From: Ophioderma brevispina
Lineage: Eukaryota; Echinodermata; Ophiuroidea; Amphilepidida; Ophiodermatidae
Direction of reading: 5' to 3'
DNA length: 64,000 bases
Assembly: GCA_023653785.1 (NCBI GenBank)
Contig: JAMKCH010002838.1
Coordinates: forward strand, 142,312 to 206,311
A program made the position numbers and the translations under genes. Under the pieces are notes generated by a model, which was given only the letters and a program-made list of their open reading frames with translations, had not been told where the DNA came from and ran no database searches. Shown piece by piece: positions 48,001 to 59,105 of this stretch. The number at the start of each line of letters is the position of its first letter. The stretch's first letter is position 1.

Positions 48001-48169
48001 TTTGCGAGTGGATTGCACTGAAAAAAAGCGGTTTGGGTATCAGATGAAAAAAGGGGGTATGCGTATCAGACGGTCAAAAAGCGGGGGGGGTGGGGTGTAA
48101 TTTGACTTTCACATGGAGTGTACTCACATATGAACCCCCCCCCCCGAGTCCGAGAGGTCAGTGCAATAT

Positions 48170-48522
48170 TTAAAGGTGCAACCGAGAGATTCACATAACA
48201 GGGTCCCGAAAAAAAAGTGAAAATTCGGATTTTGAACTATTTGTAAAGCTTTCCATCAAAAATATCCCATCTGAAAGGATTAGTCTGAGAAAATGTCTCT
48301 TTGGTACAAAAATTGTGAAAATTTTAATTAGTATAGGCCAAATACGAAATTCGCCTATGTTTTATATTGAAATATAAGCAAATCAAAGTCGCCTGTTTTT
48401 TCTTCAAGAATTTTTGTAGGCCAAAATATTCGGTAGGAAATCTTTTGAGTGTCTAATCTATATGGAAATTAATATTTATGACACAATATTTGGGTGCCTC
48501 ACAATCTCTCGTGCACCTTTAA
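48170..48522 (+). mobile_element. 353-bp MITE, TTAA-flanked family 1 (copy 2)
   Basis: ttaaaggtgcaaccgagaga at the left and aatctctcgtgcacctttaa at the right: near-perfect ~20-bp inverted termini with TTAA at each end. The interior (aagctttccatcaaaaatat, catctgaaaggattagtctg, cctatgttttatattgaaat) matches 52535-52904. Confidence 0.9.
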
Positions 48523-48558
48523 TGGCCGCGGCAGTAGGCCTACCAGGCGCGGATAGTG

Positions 48559-48630
48559 AGGAGATCAAAGGGGAATTGGACCCGGACTTGGGGTCCTAGG
48601 GGGCCGTACAAACAAAAAATTACAGGACCG
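48559..48630 (+). repeat. dispersed ~70-bp repeat (copy 2)
   Basis: Partner of 6979-7046 (gagatcaaaggggaattg, cctagggggccgta, aaattacaggacc). Confidence 0.65.
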
Positions 48631-50423
48631 TAAAAATAGAATAAACCTGACCCCCATGTAAAGAATGGGCCCCGTAACTCCAAGCCCCCTCCCAGGCCTA
48701 GACCCCAATCGCCCATTAGGGAGCGGTCATTATTTATGCGGGGGGGGGGGGCTGGAGGATTTCAACTTTTTTTTCGGCAAAAACTTCGTGTTCCCCCTCG
48801 CTTCCGTTCAAAAATTTCACAATCCCCCTTGATCATGTGATTTCCCCATTTAAAAGTCATATTCCCCTCTCTCTCGTGATGAAAAATTCACGTTCCCCCT
48901 CTCTCGTGCAAAATGTTTCGGGTTCCCCCTCAAACTCCATTCCCCCTGGCGAAACTAATGGACCCTCCCTTAGATTCATCAAGAGAAGACGTACAATCTA
49001 TTTTGGGCGAGGGCGACATACGGGCTACCCGCTCTATTCGCTTGGGTTTTGGCCTACTTTTCAAAAAGCAGTGTTACAGAAAATATTCGTGCGTTTATAC
49101 TCAAAAAATCTACACGTGTGAGAGTTTATGAAATGTTGTGCAATTTTACGTCTTATGGATATGTTAACTCAAGAAGCCCAGCGAAAACATGACCGTACAT
49201 TTACAAAAAGATATTAATGTTCAAAAGACTAGACATACAGGGCAATAATATCGAAGGTTCCTGAGAAGTTTTACAGTGATTGCTGGTTCACAGCATCTTA
49301 ATCATTAGAGTGCATTGAATCACGAAATTGCTTAAACGTTTGCACCACTGCCAAGCATCGAGGGCGATACGCGATAATCAATACTACTAAAACTTCCTTT
49401 AAAAAAAAGAATGGGCGAGTCAAGAGGAAATATCCATGTCATTGGTATGTTAAGGTATGGCCTAGTAGTAATATGATATATTGCTTTATTTTTGTAATAT
49501 TTGATCCAAACGGTTCAGATGCTATAAACCCCTATTTCTTTAGGTAAATCAAGGGGAATATGCTGTGGATCACGAATTCATTTTGAGTTATGAATAAAAA
49601 CGTTTACAAAATGTTCCATCTTTCACTAATCCAAGCGTTGGATTGAGTTATTGCTTTTATGTAAGGAAGGCCTAGAGGAAACATGAATTGGCCGGATTTT
49701 GATTGGACCAGCCACTTTTAATAATGGGTTCTTAATTTTTTGCAGCATGCATATAATGGTGATGATCGGACTGACATACGAACTTGGTCGTACATACTAT
49801 CTCACACATTCCTACTATTATAACATTTAGACATAGTTGAAAAGGGGCAATTCTTATCTTGGTTTTCTTGCCAAATTGAAAGCGCCCTTTGTCCTGTGTG
49901 TGACCTTTGAACGCAGACTTGTTCTTTGCTCAGGTTAGCGTCCTTTGGCCAAATTTTGTGGTTATACGGCATTTTTACGCAAATTGACCTCTAGATGACT
50001 TTTGATTTTTTTGGGTCACCCTGAAACCCGATAATAAACATCAGGCTGTTTTTTCTACCTGCATGCCAAACATCAGCTCCATAGTTCAAAGGGCGTCCAA
50101 ACGCATATTATTTCGGACAGACAAGATCTCATTTTTTAGCGGACTTATGTATCATGATGACGGGATAAGCGTGTAATCCAATGGGAGTTCTGTTTCGTTT
50201 CGTTCGCAAAATATAGTAAGCCCATTTTTAGTAGTACTAGTAGTGCATTTCTCCTCTTGTGTGACATTTTACCTATGCGTGTGACCTTTGATCTCAGATC
50301 TCATTTTTAGTAGTATAGATAGATTGCAATATTGCACACTTCTTAATAAAATGTGATATTTACGATTAACGCACACCTATGACGTCACGGCATTGTTTTG
50401 TTGCTCCATTATTTTACAGGAAT
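48631..50423. other. no recognised gene
   Basis: Contains a degenerate series of cgttccccctcnctcgtg-like phrases at 48785-48945 (a ~40-bp degenerate repeat) and otherwise AT-rich DNA. The two overlapping frames at 48837-49131 come from that repeat. Confidence 0.4.
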
Positions 50424-50534
50424 GTTGAGTTAGAACAATAACACTCCATTCGTAAATGTACGAATGGAGACTTTTTATGCAGTCGTCCATTCGTGACTTT
50501 TACGAATGGAGTGTTTTTGTAATACCTAACTTAA
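50424..50534. repeat. ~110-bp hairpin element, ccattcgta arms
   Basis: gttgagttagaacaataaca then ctccattcgtaaa is answered by tttacgaatggag then tgtttttgtaatacctaact taac. Inside lies a second pair, tacgaatgg / ccattcgt. A long hairpin without coding capacity; MITE-like or precursor-like. Confidence 0.75.
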
Positions 50535-50596
50535 CATCTTATGCCAAATAAGGAGTTCTGAAAGAATATATAATAGCAAACAACATTTTGACTGAA

Positions 50597-50691
50597 ATTA
50601 ATTGAATATAAAACCTCTACACCTCACTGAATTGATACATACGAGGTATGTTTCCATTCAGTGATGTAGAGGTTTTATACTTCCAATTATT
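50597..50691. repeat. ~95-bp hairpin element, ataaaacctctaca arms
   Basis: tataaaacctctacacctca then ctgaat is answered by attcagtgatgtagaggttt then tata, with outer arms aattaattgaa / ttccaattatt. It lies 62 bp from the preceding hairpin and does not share its sequence. Confidence 0.75.
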
Positions 50692-50874
50692 ATCTACTAA
50701 CCATCACTTATGAAGCCTATTCCTTATAAACATTATACGGATAATATAATAATGTTACTTAAACACTATTAATTCTCTCAAAGAAAGTCACCATTAGGCC
50801 TAAATACATAAAAATGCGTTGGTGCCAATTGCAGTAATACTTGACCTTTGGGTGTCGATCCAGGGTGGGATTGT

Positions 50875-51150
50875 TTTTCTTTCTCTTTTTTTTTTGTTTT
50901 TGTTTTTTTTGTTTTGGTTTTTGTTTTGGTTTTTGTTACTTTATTTCTGGCTTTTATTTTTTCTATTTATTTTGTTGTGTCGTTTTTGTTACTTTAATCT
51001 CGCGCATGCCTGCAGTGTTAAATTTGGTTCATTTAATTTTGGCGTAATGAATTTGTGTAAATACGTTAATTCTAAAATAAGGTTATTTTATTTATTTCAT
51101 TTTTTATCTTTCTATTTGTTTTGTTTTTGTTTGTATGTTTGTTTGATTTT
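50875..51150 (+). repeat. T-rich low-complexity (TTTTG-like)
   Basis: Runs of ttttgttttggtttttg and similar. The Phe/Leu-rich frames over it (50819-51166, 50841-51047) look membrane-like only because of composition. Confidence 0.85.
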
Positions 51151-51169
51151 TGTAATTTATGCCTAAGGA

Positions 51170-52534
51170 CTGCTTTACAACTTACTCACGTTTGAGTTTT
51201 GATCTTAGCACGTCCTTAACCGTTTGGTAAACATTTCTTACATCTTGGAAGGTCCCTTTTAATTGTAAGAGTAAGACGATGTTAAAATCACGATATGGGA
51301 TCATATTCAAATAAAATTATTCAGTGCTAAACCGTGGGGAAATACACTTTATCAAATTGTTTAAAATTTCGTTCACTTTTTAAACACACGCTTCTAATTA
51401 TAATCAGTACAACGTTGTAAGAGAACGTTTAATCTAAACCGTGTATTTAGTGGAGCTGTCAATATTATTCGGGAGGGCAATGGAGGGATTTCATTTTTGT
51501 TTTCAGGAAAAAATAGCGTTTTCCATTTTTCGCTTATCCGTTCAATAAATACCTTTCCTTGATGTTGAGATTTCCTCCATTTAAGGGTTCATGTTTCGGG
51601 CCCTCTCTCCTTGATGAAAATGTTTATATCCACCCTCTTATCCTTAAACACCCTTTATTTTAGCGGAATGGTATGGACAGCAATCAATTCGGCTTGAATA
51701 ATAAATACTGATGGTTTATGTTTTATCACAAGTAAAATCTTACCCAAGTGTTATGAACTTGACATGGGCTACCTTTCTTACATCCCCTTCTTCCGTATAA
51801 AATTTAGCAGTATTATCAGTAGAGTGTTATATTTCCACTATTCAGTTTTTCTCATTTGCAACGTCGCTAGTTCAACACCACTCAATACATAACGTTTATA
51901 ATCCCAGATTCTCCCAATTGGTTTCGTCCGATTCCTGTTGGAGTTGTTTTATCTAAGACATTTGCACATACGTTGGAGAAGTAAATATTCAGCACTATAT
52001 CGCAGTTTTGGTCAATCAAATCATCAATGAAATATCATATTCGTATCCTTTGTTTCACTGGACATTTAACTGGGTTTAAAACTTGTTAAATAAATCCCAA
52101 CAGTAGGCTTAGCTTATCACCATCACATTCATATTAATTGCACACAAAAACCTTGTTTATATGTTGTACAAGTCCTTCCTCCTTTCACTTAAACCACCCC
52201 ATACTAATTCCAAATTTTGACTATAGATTCCTGATGCTCAATGTTTTTAGCTTTCAAAGACGGTATGAATCCCAGTTTCGGTGTCGTATCCTGTGTTTTA
52301 ACGGTTAAGTTCATGGTGTAAATACTTCAATAAAATACAGTTGCCACGAAAACATTGTAAATTCAGACTTTCAGAGGCTCTTATTACCACCACTGTAATG
52401 ACTAGTGAACACACTAACTATACACTGGGTGTGAACTTGTTATCCTCGCAATTTTGGTCATGCAAACTTCAGGGAAAAACCATTCAAGACATCCCCAGGA
52501 TTGTATCAAAATTTTTTTAACACGTCAGGAGGTG
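51170..52534. other. no recognised feature
   Basis: AT-rich and unrecognised; no frame or repeat that I can support. Confidence 0.4.
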
Positions 52535-52904
52535 TTAAGGTGCAACGAGAGATTCCCACGAATATCAGGTGTCCCTTAAAAAAATTGAAAGCCTAACTGA
52601 TGTTGCTCTGATGTAAAGCTTTCCCATCAAAAATCACCCCCATCTGAAAGGATTAATCTAAGAAGTTTCATTGGTCCAAAATTGTGAAACGCACTAAGTT
52701 TCGTATAGGAACCAAATCGAAATTCAGCCTATGTTTTATATTTAAATATAAGCAAATCAGAATCATCACCTTTTTTCTCCTTTTCAAGACATTTCCCTGT
52801 TAGCCAAATACAAGGTAAGAATCTATCTAGGAGTATCTATCTATATGAAATTAATATTATGAAACAATATTTTGGGTTCCTCCAAATCTCTCGTTGCACT
52901 TTAA
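52535..52904 (+). mobile_element. 370-bp MITE, TTAA-flanked family 1 (copy 3)
   Basis: Begins ttaaggtgcaacgagagatt and ends aatctctcgttgcactttaa: inverted ends with TTAA on both sides. Same interior and orientation as the copy at 48170. The most complete member. Confidence 0.92.
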
Positions 52905-53959
52905 TGCGTTGTTAATATAGCTTTTATTGTTAAGCTGCGATGTCTATCTCTGGATTAACTTGGTCTGAACAAAAGCTAAGAGTGCTCAAAACAATGGGTG
53001 ACGTCCTAGGTGTTCGCCTCAGCCGTATTTTATTTTGGCACGACTGGCGTAAAACTCGGCTATTATCCTTATCGAAATACGGTGGAATGAACAATATCTT
53101 TCTGAAGTACGAATGTTCCTAAGTTTTGTTATATGAATTGAAAGTGAAATATGGCGTTGGGTGAACATTTTTTGGAAAAAAATTGAATCATTCTTTGGGT
53201 GACAGCGGTAAAATTTAAGAAAATAATATGAAGTCATTGGTACAATGTTGCTGAAAGTGTAGCTTTACCTTTTGGGGAGAGCCCTAGATTTTTTTAAAGG
53301 GCTTTATAATATTTCAAACAAAATGTTAGTGATCACATTCACGTTGGTACGTGTTCCGAATCCTTAATCTACCTTACGTCCGTCAGCATGCAAAATATCC
53401 GGAATTGCTTCTTCCAGTTCTGCGGTTGAGTCTGCACCTTTAAAAATCGTAAATGTAAGAGGGATATGAAGCCCATATTCACTCTGTTAAATGTTTACTT
53501 TCACAGATATGGTCCTCGGCTAAGTGTGTCCCAAAAAATCCCATCACTTCAACTTGCAAAACTCCTCCAAAATGTCTCTTATTCCTAATCCCTCCCGACC
53601 TCTTAATGGATATTCTCCTTGACTTCGCCCCTTTCCTTTTTTAAAGAAGTTGTATTTGTACTCGGGTGATAGCGATCACTGGAAATAGGCGGTCACAGAT
53701 GGAGTGAGCCCTCTTTTAATGGTGATTTAACGGGGGGGGGGGGGGGCGACACGATCTGCTCGATTTGGTGCAATTTGGGATTTCTTAGGTGTATTTTATT
53801 ATACCCAAGCCTCATTCCCAGTGCATGAAAATCAGCTTTTAACCGTCGTTCAAAGAATCTTAGTAATATCATTATAATATAGGAAAAAAAGATGACGATC
53901 AAATCGTCGAGTAGTGGAATAAACTCACCGCAACAAAGCCTAATTTCAAATATACGGTC
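52905..53959. other. no recognised gene
   Basis: A poly-G run lies at about 53731-53747. Short overlapping frames at 52940-53237 and 53693-53902 lack motifs. Confidence 0.4.
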
Positions 53960-54010
53960 ATTTACTACGAAGCCCCAGAGAGGACATAGTTAAAATATCT
54001 GCTTAAGATA

Positions 54011-54315
54011 ATCTGTTCCCACAGTTAGCACAGTTTGCAATTTGTTCCCACAATTTGCAATCTGTTCCCAAAATTTTTCAATCGTTCCCACAGATTATGC
54101 AAGCTGTTCCCACAGTTTGCAATCTGTTCCCACAGATTATGCAGTCTGTTCCCACAGATTGCAATCTGTTCCCACAGATTGTTGCAATCTGTTCCCTCAG
54201 ATTGTTACAATCTGTTCCCACAGTTTGCAATCTGTTCCCACAGATTGCAATCAGTTCGCACAGATTGCAATCTGTTCGCACAGTTTGCAATCTGTTCGCG
54301 CAGTTTGCAATCTGT
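54011..54315 (+). repeat. left-arm array, ~14 copies of a 20-bp unit
   Basis: Unit ttcccacagattgcaatctg; variants have cagtttgcaa, cagattatgc or cagattgttgc, and the last three have gttcgc for gttccc. Each canonical unit contains ttgcaatctg and cagattgcaa around a ttccca spacer, so it is palindromic in itself. Confidence 0.9.
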
Positions 54316-55094
54316 GGCCACATTTGTTGAAGGCTGACACTTAAGTATCACTTGCCCGAATTGCGTGTTCTGTCATTATCTGTATATTTTTTTATATAAA
54401 TCGGAGCAACTTTAAAATTTGACCCCTGTACAACTGAAATTGACCCTTTTTATTGATTTTTGCTGTTTTTTGGCCTATAACTCTTAAACTTTACATTGTG
54501 GATAGCACAAACTATACCTTTCCTGAATCCTTGTGTTTAGACAAATGCCATGGTATACTTTTCAACACGATTGGGTCAATTTAAAAAATTGACCCCTGTA
54601 CGAACTTTGTCTTGGCCCCCTCTCCTTAAGGCACCATTTGCTGTACTTAAGAATTGCGTTTCAGGGGTCCCTGTCAGTCTGTCAACATATTTAATCACTC
54701 AAACCTTTTGTACTTGAGATGTGTTACAAATGTCTGTTAGCTCCGGGGTTATTAGGATCAATTACAGGATGATGTTGACTGGATGGACAAAAGCGTCATT
54801 TTTGGTATGGGGCTTCCTGACTTATATCAATTGATTTTAGCCAAGGAGCCCTCTCAAAATATGTACGTTATCATGGTAACGGAAACAGATCCAATATGGC
54901 CACCGTTCATGATAAAATATTAATTTTCTTGAGTTCATTTGGCTATAGTAAAAGAAAGCCAAATTGTATCAAAATATTATATAAATACCAAATCTTATCC
55001 TCAACAGGTTCCATCACCATCCTCAAGTCAAACTTAATAATCCAAAATGGCCACAATTCATATGAAAAATGGCAAATTCCTTGTTTTTAGAAGT

Positions 55095-55490
55095 CATATG
55101 ACGGCTAAAATGCATTATAACAGTTTTATTAGGGTAAAATGGTAAAAAAGAGTGGGGAAATTGATTCTGAGATTTAGATAGACAACTTCTTTTGAAAACC
55201 TTGTTAACGACATTGAAACCAGGGTGTCTGCAAATTAACCGAGGGTGGATAAACACGAGGGGCGGGGTAGCTTTTTAATGGCTTCTAAAATCGCATTATA
55301 ATAGCTAGAATAGGGGTAAAACAATCAATAAAATTGAAAAGTTTATTCCAAGATTTAGATAATCATATTTGGAAACTTTGTCCATGGAGCCATTGAAACT
55401 AGGATATCTGCAAATTGCCTGAGATGAATGAACCGTGAGGGCGGGGATCTTTTTGCAATACAGCATCTAAAATTACTTTATAATAGCTAT
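55095..55490 (+). repeat. ~195-bp tandem duplication in the loop
   Basis: Blocks aaatngcattataatagc, agatttagata, cattgaaacnagg, tctgcaaatt and gaggggcgggg occur twice in order, with a third start at 55467. It lies next to the right arm. Confidence 0.7.
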
Positions 55491-55494
55491 TTTA

Positions 55495-55818
55495 GAGCAA
55501 TCTGTGGGAACAGATTGCAAACTGTGGGAACAGATTGCAAACTGTGGGAATAGATTGCAAACTGTGCGAACAGATTGCGATCTTTGGGAACAGATTGCAA
55601 ACTGTGCGAACAGATTGCAATCTGTGGGAACATATTGCAACCTGGGGAACAGATTGCAATCTGGGGGAACATATTGCAATCTGGGGGAACAGATTGCAAT
55701 CTGGGGGATCATATTGCATAATCTGGGGGAACATATTGCAAACTGTGGGAACAGATTGCATAATCTGTGGGAACAGATTGCAAATTGTGGGAACAAATTG
55801 CAAACTGTGGGAACAGAT
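55495..55818 (-). repeat. right-arm array, ~16 inverted copies of the 20-bp unit
   Basis: Reads ctgtgggaacagattgcaaa and variants (ctgggggaacatattgcaat) on the + strand, the inverse of the left arm. Variant types differ between arms, so the arms have not been recently homogenised. Confidence 0.9.
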
Positions 55819-55954
55819 TATCTAAAGCAGATATTTTAACTATATCCCTTCTGGGGCTTCGTAATTTACGATTTAAATATTCGACCAGCTATAACCTTTA
55901 GTCAAGTCTTTGTCCGATGTGCGTAAGAGCGCCCTCCTAGCAGGTTACGTCCAC

Positions 55955-56011
55955 TGACCTCTACATTTGGATAGCGGGCTGCCCCCTGACCTCTACACAT
56001 GGATAGCGGGC
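55955..56011 (+). repeat. short tandem duplication
   Basis: tgacctctacatttggatag then cggg is repeated as tgacctctacacatggatag then cggg, 31 bp apart, between the foldback element and LINE C. Confidence 0.7.
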
Positions 56012-56068
56012 CTGAGTCGCCGAGTGTCACAACAGGAAGTTGCTTTTCTACCTGTTTTACTGTTTTTA

Positions 56069-56628
56069 CATAATGTAAACATCCAAATTGTTTTCAAACT
56101 CATGGAAGTGATTTCAGTAAGGGTACTTTTCATTATGTCAATTTTTTCATGCCATTATGTCCCTTTAAGAGTACGGCATAAAGCCCTAACCTGACCAGTC
56201 ATGGAGCCATTGTTATCCATGACAACACCAAGATTACGCACAGTGTCGACTGGTTTTATGACGACTGTGTCAACCTAAAGTTTCCAGACTTGGTTTGAAT
56301 CTTAGGTTGTGAGGTGAGCCAACAACAATAATCTCAGTTTTATCCGTGTTCAGTTTTAACTTATTTGATGTCATCCATTTTTGAATATAAATGATACAGT
56401 TCTCAAGCTTCTTGATGGCAGTGATATAATAATTTGGTTTGCTAGGGTTATAGGATGTGTAAATTTGAGTGTCATCTCATTCTGCATAGATGTGGAAAGC
56501 CAGATTGTGCCTATATACGGATGATATTACCAACAGGGAGAATATAAATGGTGAAAGAGAGAGGTCCCATCATAGCTCCCTGGGGCAGGCCGCAATCAAA
56601 GGATGAAAAAAAAAAAAAAAAAAAAAAA
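56069..56628 (-). repeat. duplicated 3' segment of LINE C with A-run junction
   Basis: From cataatgtaaacatccaaat to gcaatcaaaggatga the sequence repeats at 56629-57105 with few differences; the first copy has an extra ~50 bp near 56230-56275. The junction is a pure A run (56607-56627). Either a true tandem duplication or an assembly error. Confidence 0.85.
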
Positions 56629-57967
56629 CATAATGTAAACATCCAAATTGTTTTCAAACTCATGGAAGTGATTTCAGTAAGGGTACTTTTCATTATGTCA
56701 ATTTTTTCATGCCATTATGTCCCTTTAAGAGTACGGCATAAAGCCCTAACATGGAGCCATTGTTATCCATGACAATACCTAAAGTTTCCAGACTTGGTTT
56801 GAATCTTTAGGTTGTGAGGTGAGCCAACAACAATAATCTCAGTTTTATCCGTGTTCAGTTTTAACTTATTTGATGTCATCCATTTTTGAATATAAATGAT
56901 ACAGTTCTCAAGCTTCTTGATGGCAGTGATATAATAATTTGGTTTGCTAGGGTTATAGGATGTGTAAATTTGAGTGTCATCTGCATAGATGTGGAAAGCC
57001 AGATTGTGCCTATATACGGATGATATTACCAACAGGGAGAATATAAATGGTGAAAGAGAGAGGTCCCATCATAGCTCCCTGGGGCAGGCCGCAATCAAAG
57101 GATGAGAATTTATCATCAATGTTGACATGACTATGACGGTCTGACATGTAAGATTTAAACAATAATTCAAGTGGTGGGCCAGAAACACCAAGTGAAGTAT
57201 GAAGTCTGTGAATGAGAATATTGTGGTCAATGGTATGAAATGCTGCTGTAAGATCTACCATTACTAAAAGCACAACACGGTTGTTATCAAGCTCATGCAG
57301 CAGGTCTCCTTTAACGCTCTTTAACCTTAAGCAGGGCACTTTCTGTGCTGTGACCTCTGGTTTGACAAATAGTCGTTAAGCCTTGATGCCACATAACTCT
57401 CAATAACTTTGACAAAAAACTGGATGTTAGATATGGGCCTGTAGTTTCTTAGTATACATTTGGGTCAAGAGAGAGGACTTTTTGAGGATGGATGTAACAA
57501 TAGCATTTTTAAGTTCACACACTGTTAAAAATAAACCTGTAAAAAACAGGCATTTGACTGGCAGCTGGGACTCACTACATGCAGAACGTAAAATAACCGG
57601 AGCCGTAAAAATACGAAATCATTGCAGACAACGTAAAATAACGGCGTAAAATCTCAGCTTCAACGTTATTGTTGGTTTTTGATTTGTTTAAACAATATTA
57701 AGAATTAAAACGTTATTACAATCATCTGACCAAATTTTCACGTTGTAGCTATGGCATCATTCAAACGTTGTATTTACCTTACCACGTGGTTGTATAAAAA
57801 AAAAATTATTTCAGGCAAATAATTTTGAGAAAAAAAGGCAATAAACAAAGGGAAAACGTGAAGAAATAAAGATATAAACCAGTTTATTCACTTTGTTTTA
57901 TATGGTAATGTACACGTTTTAATATCACCAATTACTTAATCATCACATGAATAAACTTAATACATGT

Positions 57968-58045
57968 ACCTTACATAGATTCGAACCTGGGCCTTAAAAT
58001 TACAAGTCTTAAACCTTATCCTCTACACTACAAGACTTTACTGAT
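57968..58045 (-). ncRNA. tRNA-like pseudogene or SINE promoter (weak)
   Basis: On the minus strand tagtgtagaggataaggttt resembles a tRNA D-arm/A-box, and aggttcgaatctatg matches the B-box consensus (GGTTCGAATCC), at the spacing expected in a tRNA. The acceptor stem does not pair well. Likely a tRNA-derived fragment inside the CACTG element. Confidence 0.3.
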
Positions 58046-58107
58046 AGCAGATGCTAAAATTAGATATATATATATGTTGCCATATAGGTTGCAGTATGTT
58101 CAGTTGA

Positions 58108-58130
58108 GCACTCTTCTGCTCTCTCTCTCT

Positions 58131-58184
<54 letters not shown>

Positions 58185-58233
58185 GTTTCATATATATATG
58201 AAACAGCCTGTAGTGAAAGTAACCCTATAACAT

Positions 58234-58325
<92 letters not shown>
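58108..58325 (+). repeat. compound microsatellite (CT)n-(TA)n-(TG)n
   Basis: ctctctctcttctctc at 58115-58167, ta runs at 58167-58185 and 58237-58295, and tg run at 58296-58324. Confidence 0.95.
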
Positions 58326-58326
<1 letters not shown>

Positions 58327-59105
58327 TTACTTTTTTTTCAAATTAAACTAAATATAATACAAAAAGGAGGAAAAGAGTTTTTAAAACTATTTTAAAAAAT
58401 GATAGGGAAAATAAGATTTTGCATTTTTTTAATGACGTAACTTACGACGTTATTTAACACATTTTAGGTAAAACGATTTTCCTAGTTCATATTTCATTAA
58501 AAACAAGTAAGTTACAAAAGAACGTAATATTACGGAAAATATAATAACGGTCAGTGTATAAATACTACATGTTTCCAAAATGTGATAGTATTATTTTTTA
58601 GCCACTGTTTAACTGTTTATTTACATTTTCTGCTTCCAAATTGTAATTTTATGTTAGGTATAGGTAATAAAGCGTGAAGATTATTGAATAATTGTGGTTT
58701 ACCGTAATTTAAAAGGTAAAGTCTGGTAAAATTAGGCCGGAACATTTTTAACAGTGCAGGGAAGGACACCTGAAGACATAGATGCATTCACAAGACGTGT
58801 AATGATTGGCGTGACAAGAGGCAGGTTCTGCTTCAACAGCCAAGTTGGAAGTGGATCGAGTGTACAAGTCTTGTTTGGAAGTTTACTCATTACTCCTTCA
58901 ACTTCATCGATCGACGCTGTTATCATCATGTTGATCACGGAAAATACACGAACTACTTTGTTTACCAAGCTCACTACGGATGGTGTCAATTTTCTTCTAA
59001 GAGAAATTTGCAAACATATTGCTTAAAACTTCAATATGTCCGTCAATACAATAAAGTGCCTGATCGTGATCTACTTTTGACTGCAGGTTTTTAATTTGGT
59101 ATCTA

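Larger units (their letters stand above)
53960..55870. mobile_element. 1.9-kb foldback element with arms made of palindromic 20-bp repeats
   Basis: Outer arms: tacgaagccccagagaggac, atagttaaaatatctgctta, agataatctgttcccac (53966-54022) are answered in inverse at 55801-55864. Inner arms are arrays of a 20-bp unit, tctgttcccacagattgcaa: about 14 copies on the left (54011-54315) and about 16 inverted copies on the right (55495-55818). The loop (54320-55490) has no transposase and includes a ~195-bp tandem duplication (55095-55490). All frames in the arms (up to 111 codons, three frames per strand) arise because the unit carries no stop. Long inverted repeats made of short tandem units are the hallmark of FB (Drosophila) and TU (sea urchin) elements. 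Confidence 0.85.
57520..58756. mobile_element. 1.24-kb CACTG-ended non-autonomous DNA transposon in LINE C
   Basis: Ends cactgttaaaaat and, inverted, the same 13 bp. A 2-bp CA stands on both sides (57518-57519 and 58757-58758). Taking out the element and one CA restores an open LINE reading at the junction. CACTG ends with a 2-3 bp duplication point to the CACTA/EnSpm superfamily. There is no transposase. The interior holds AT/TG microsatellites and a tRNA-like stretch. Confidence 0.85.
56030..59105 (-). pseudogene. LINE C: CR1/L2-like non-LTR retrotransposon, minus strand, duplicated and interrupted
   Basis: Reading 3' to 5' on the + strand: an RT N-terminal part, LPNKTCTLDPLPTWLLK and SSGVLPC (about 58890-58755), the catalytic LLVMVDLTAAFHTIDHNIL region (about 57275-57215), FDCGLPQGAMMGPLSF (about 57105-57060), and the intact YADD active site within FHIYADDTQIY (56994-56964). 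KWMTSNKLKLNTDKTE follows (to about 56865). A CACTG-ended transposon (57520-58756) splits the ORF between GVLPC and the following residues. The 3' part is present twice (56069-56605 and 56629-57105), separated by a run of about 21 A. Endonuclease is absent, and frameshifts make it inactive. The motifs are typical for CR1/L2-group LINEs. Confidence 0.88.

Noticed and set aside
50819..51166. Multi-pass membrane protein
   Set aside because: Phe/Leu-rich translation of T-rich low-complexity DNA.
54011..55818. CRISPR array
   Set aside because: The repeat units are contiguous, without unique spacers, the arrays are inverted to each other, and the sequence is eukaryotic.
54035..55839. Repeat proteins (CNLFPQ / CGNRLQTVGTD units) of about 100 codons
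   Set aside because: Open in three frames on each arm; they are translations of the 20-bp repeat in the foldback element.
58074..58346. 90-residue Ser/Leu/Ile/Tyr-rich protein
   Set aside because: Translation of CT, TA and TG microsatellites.
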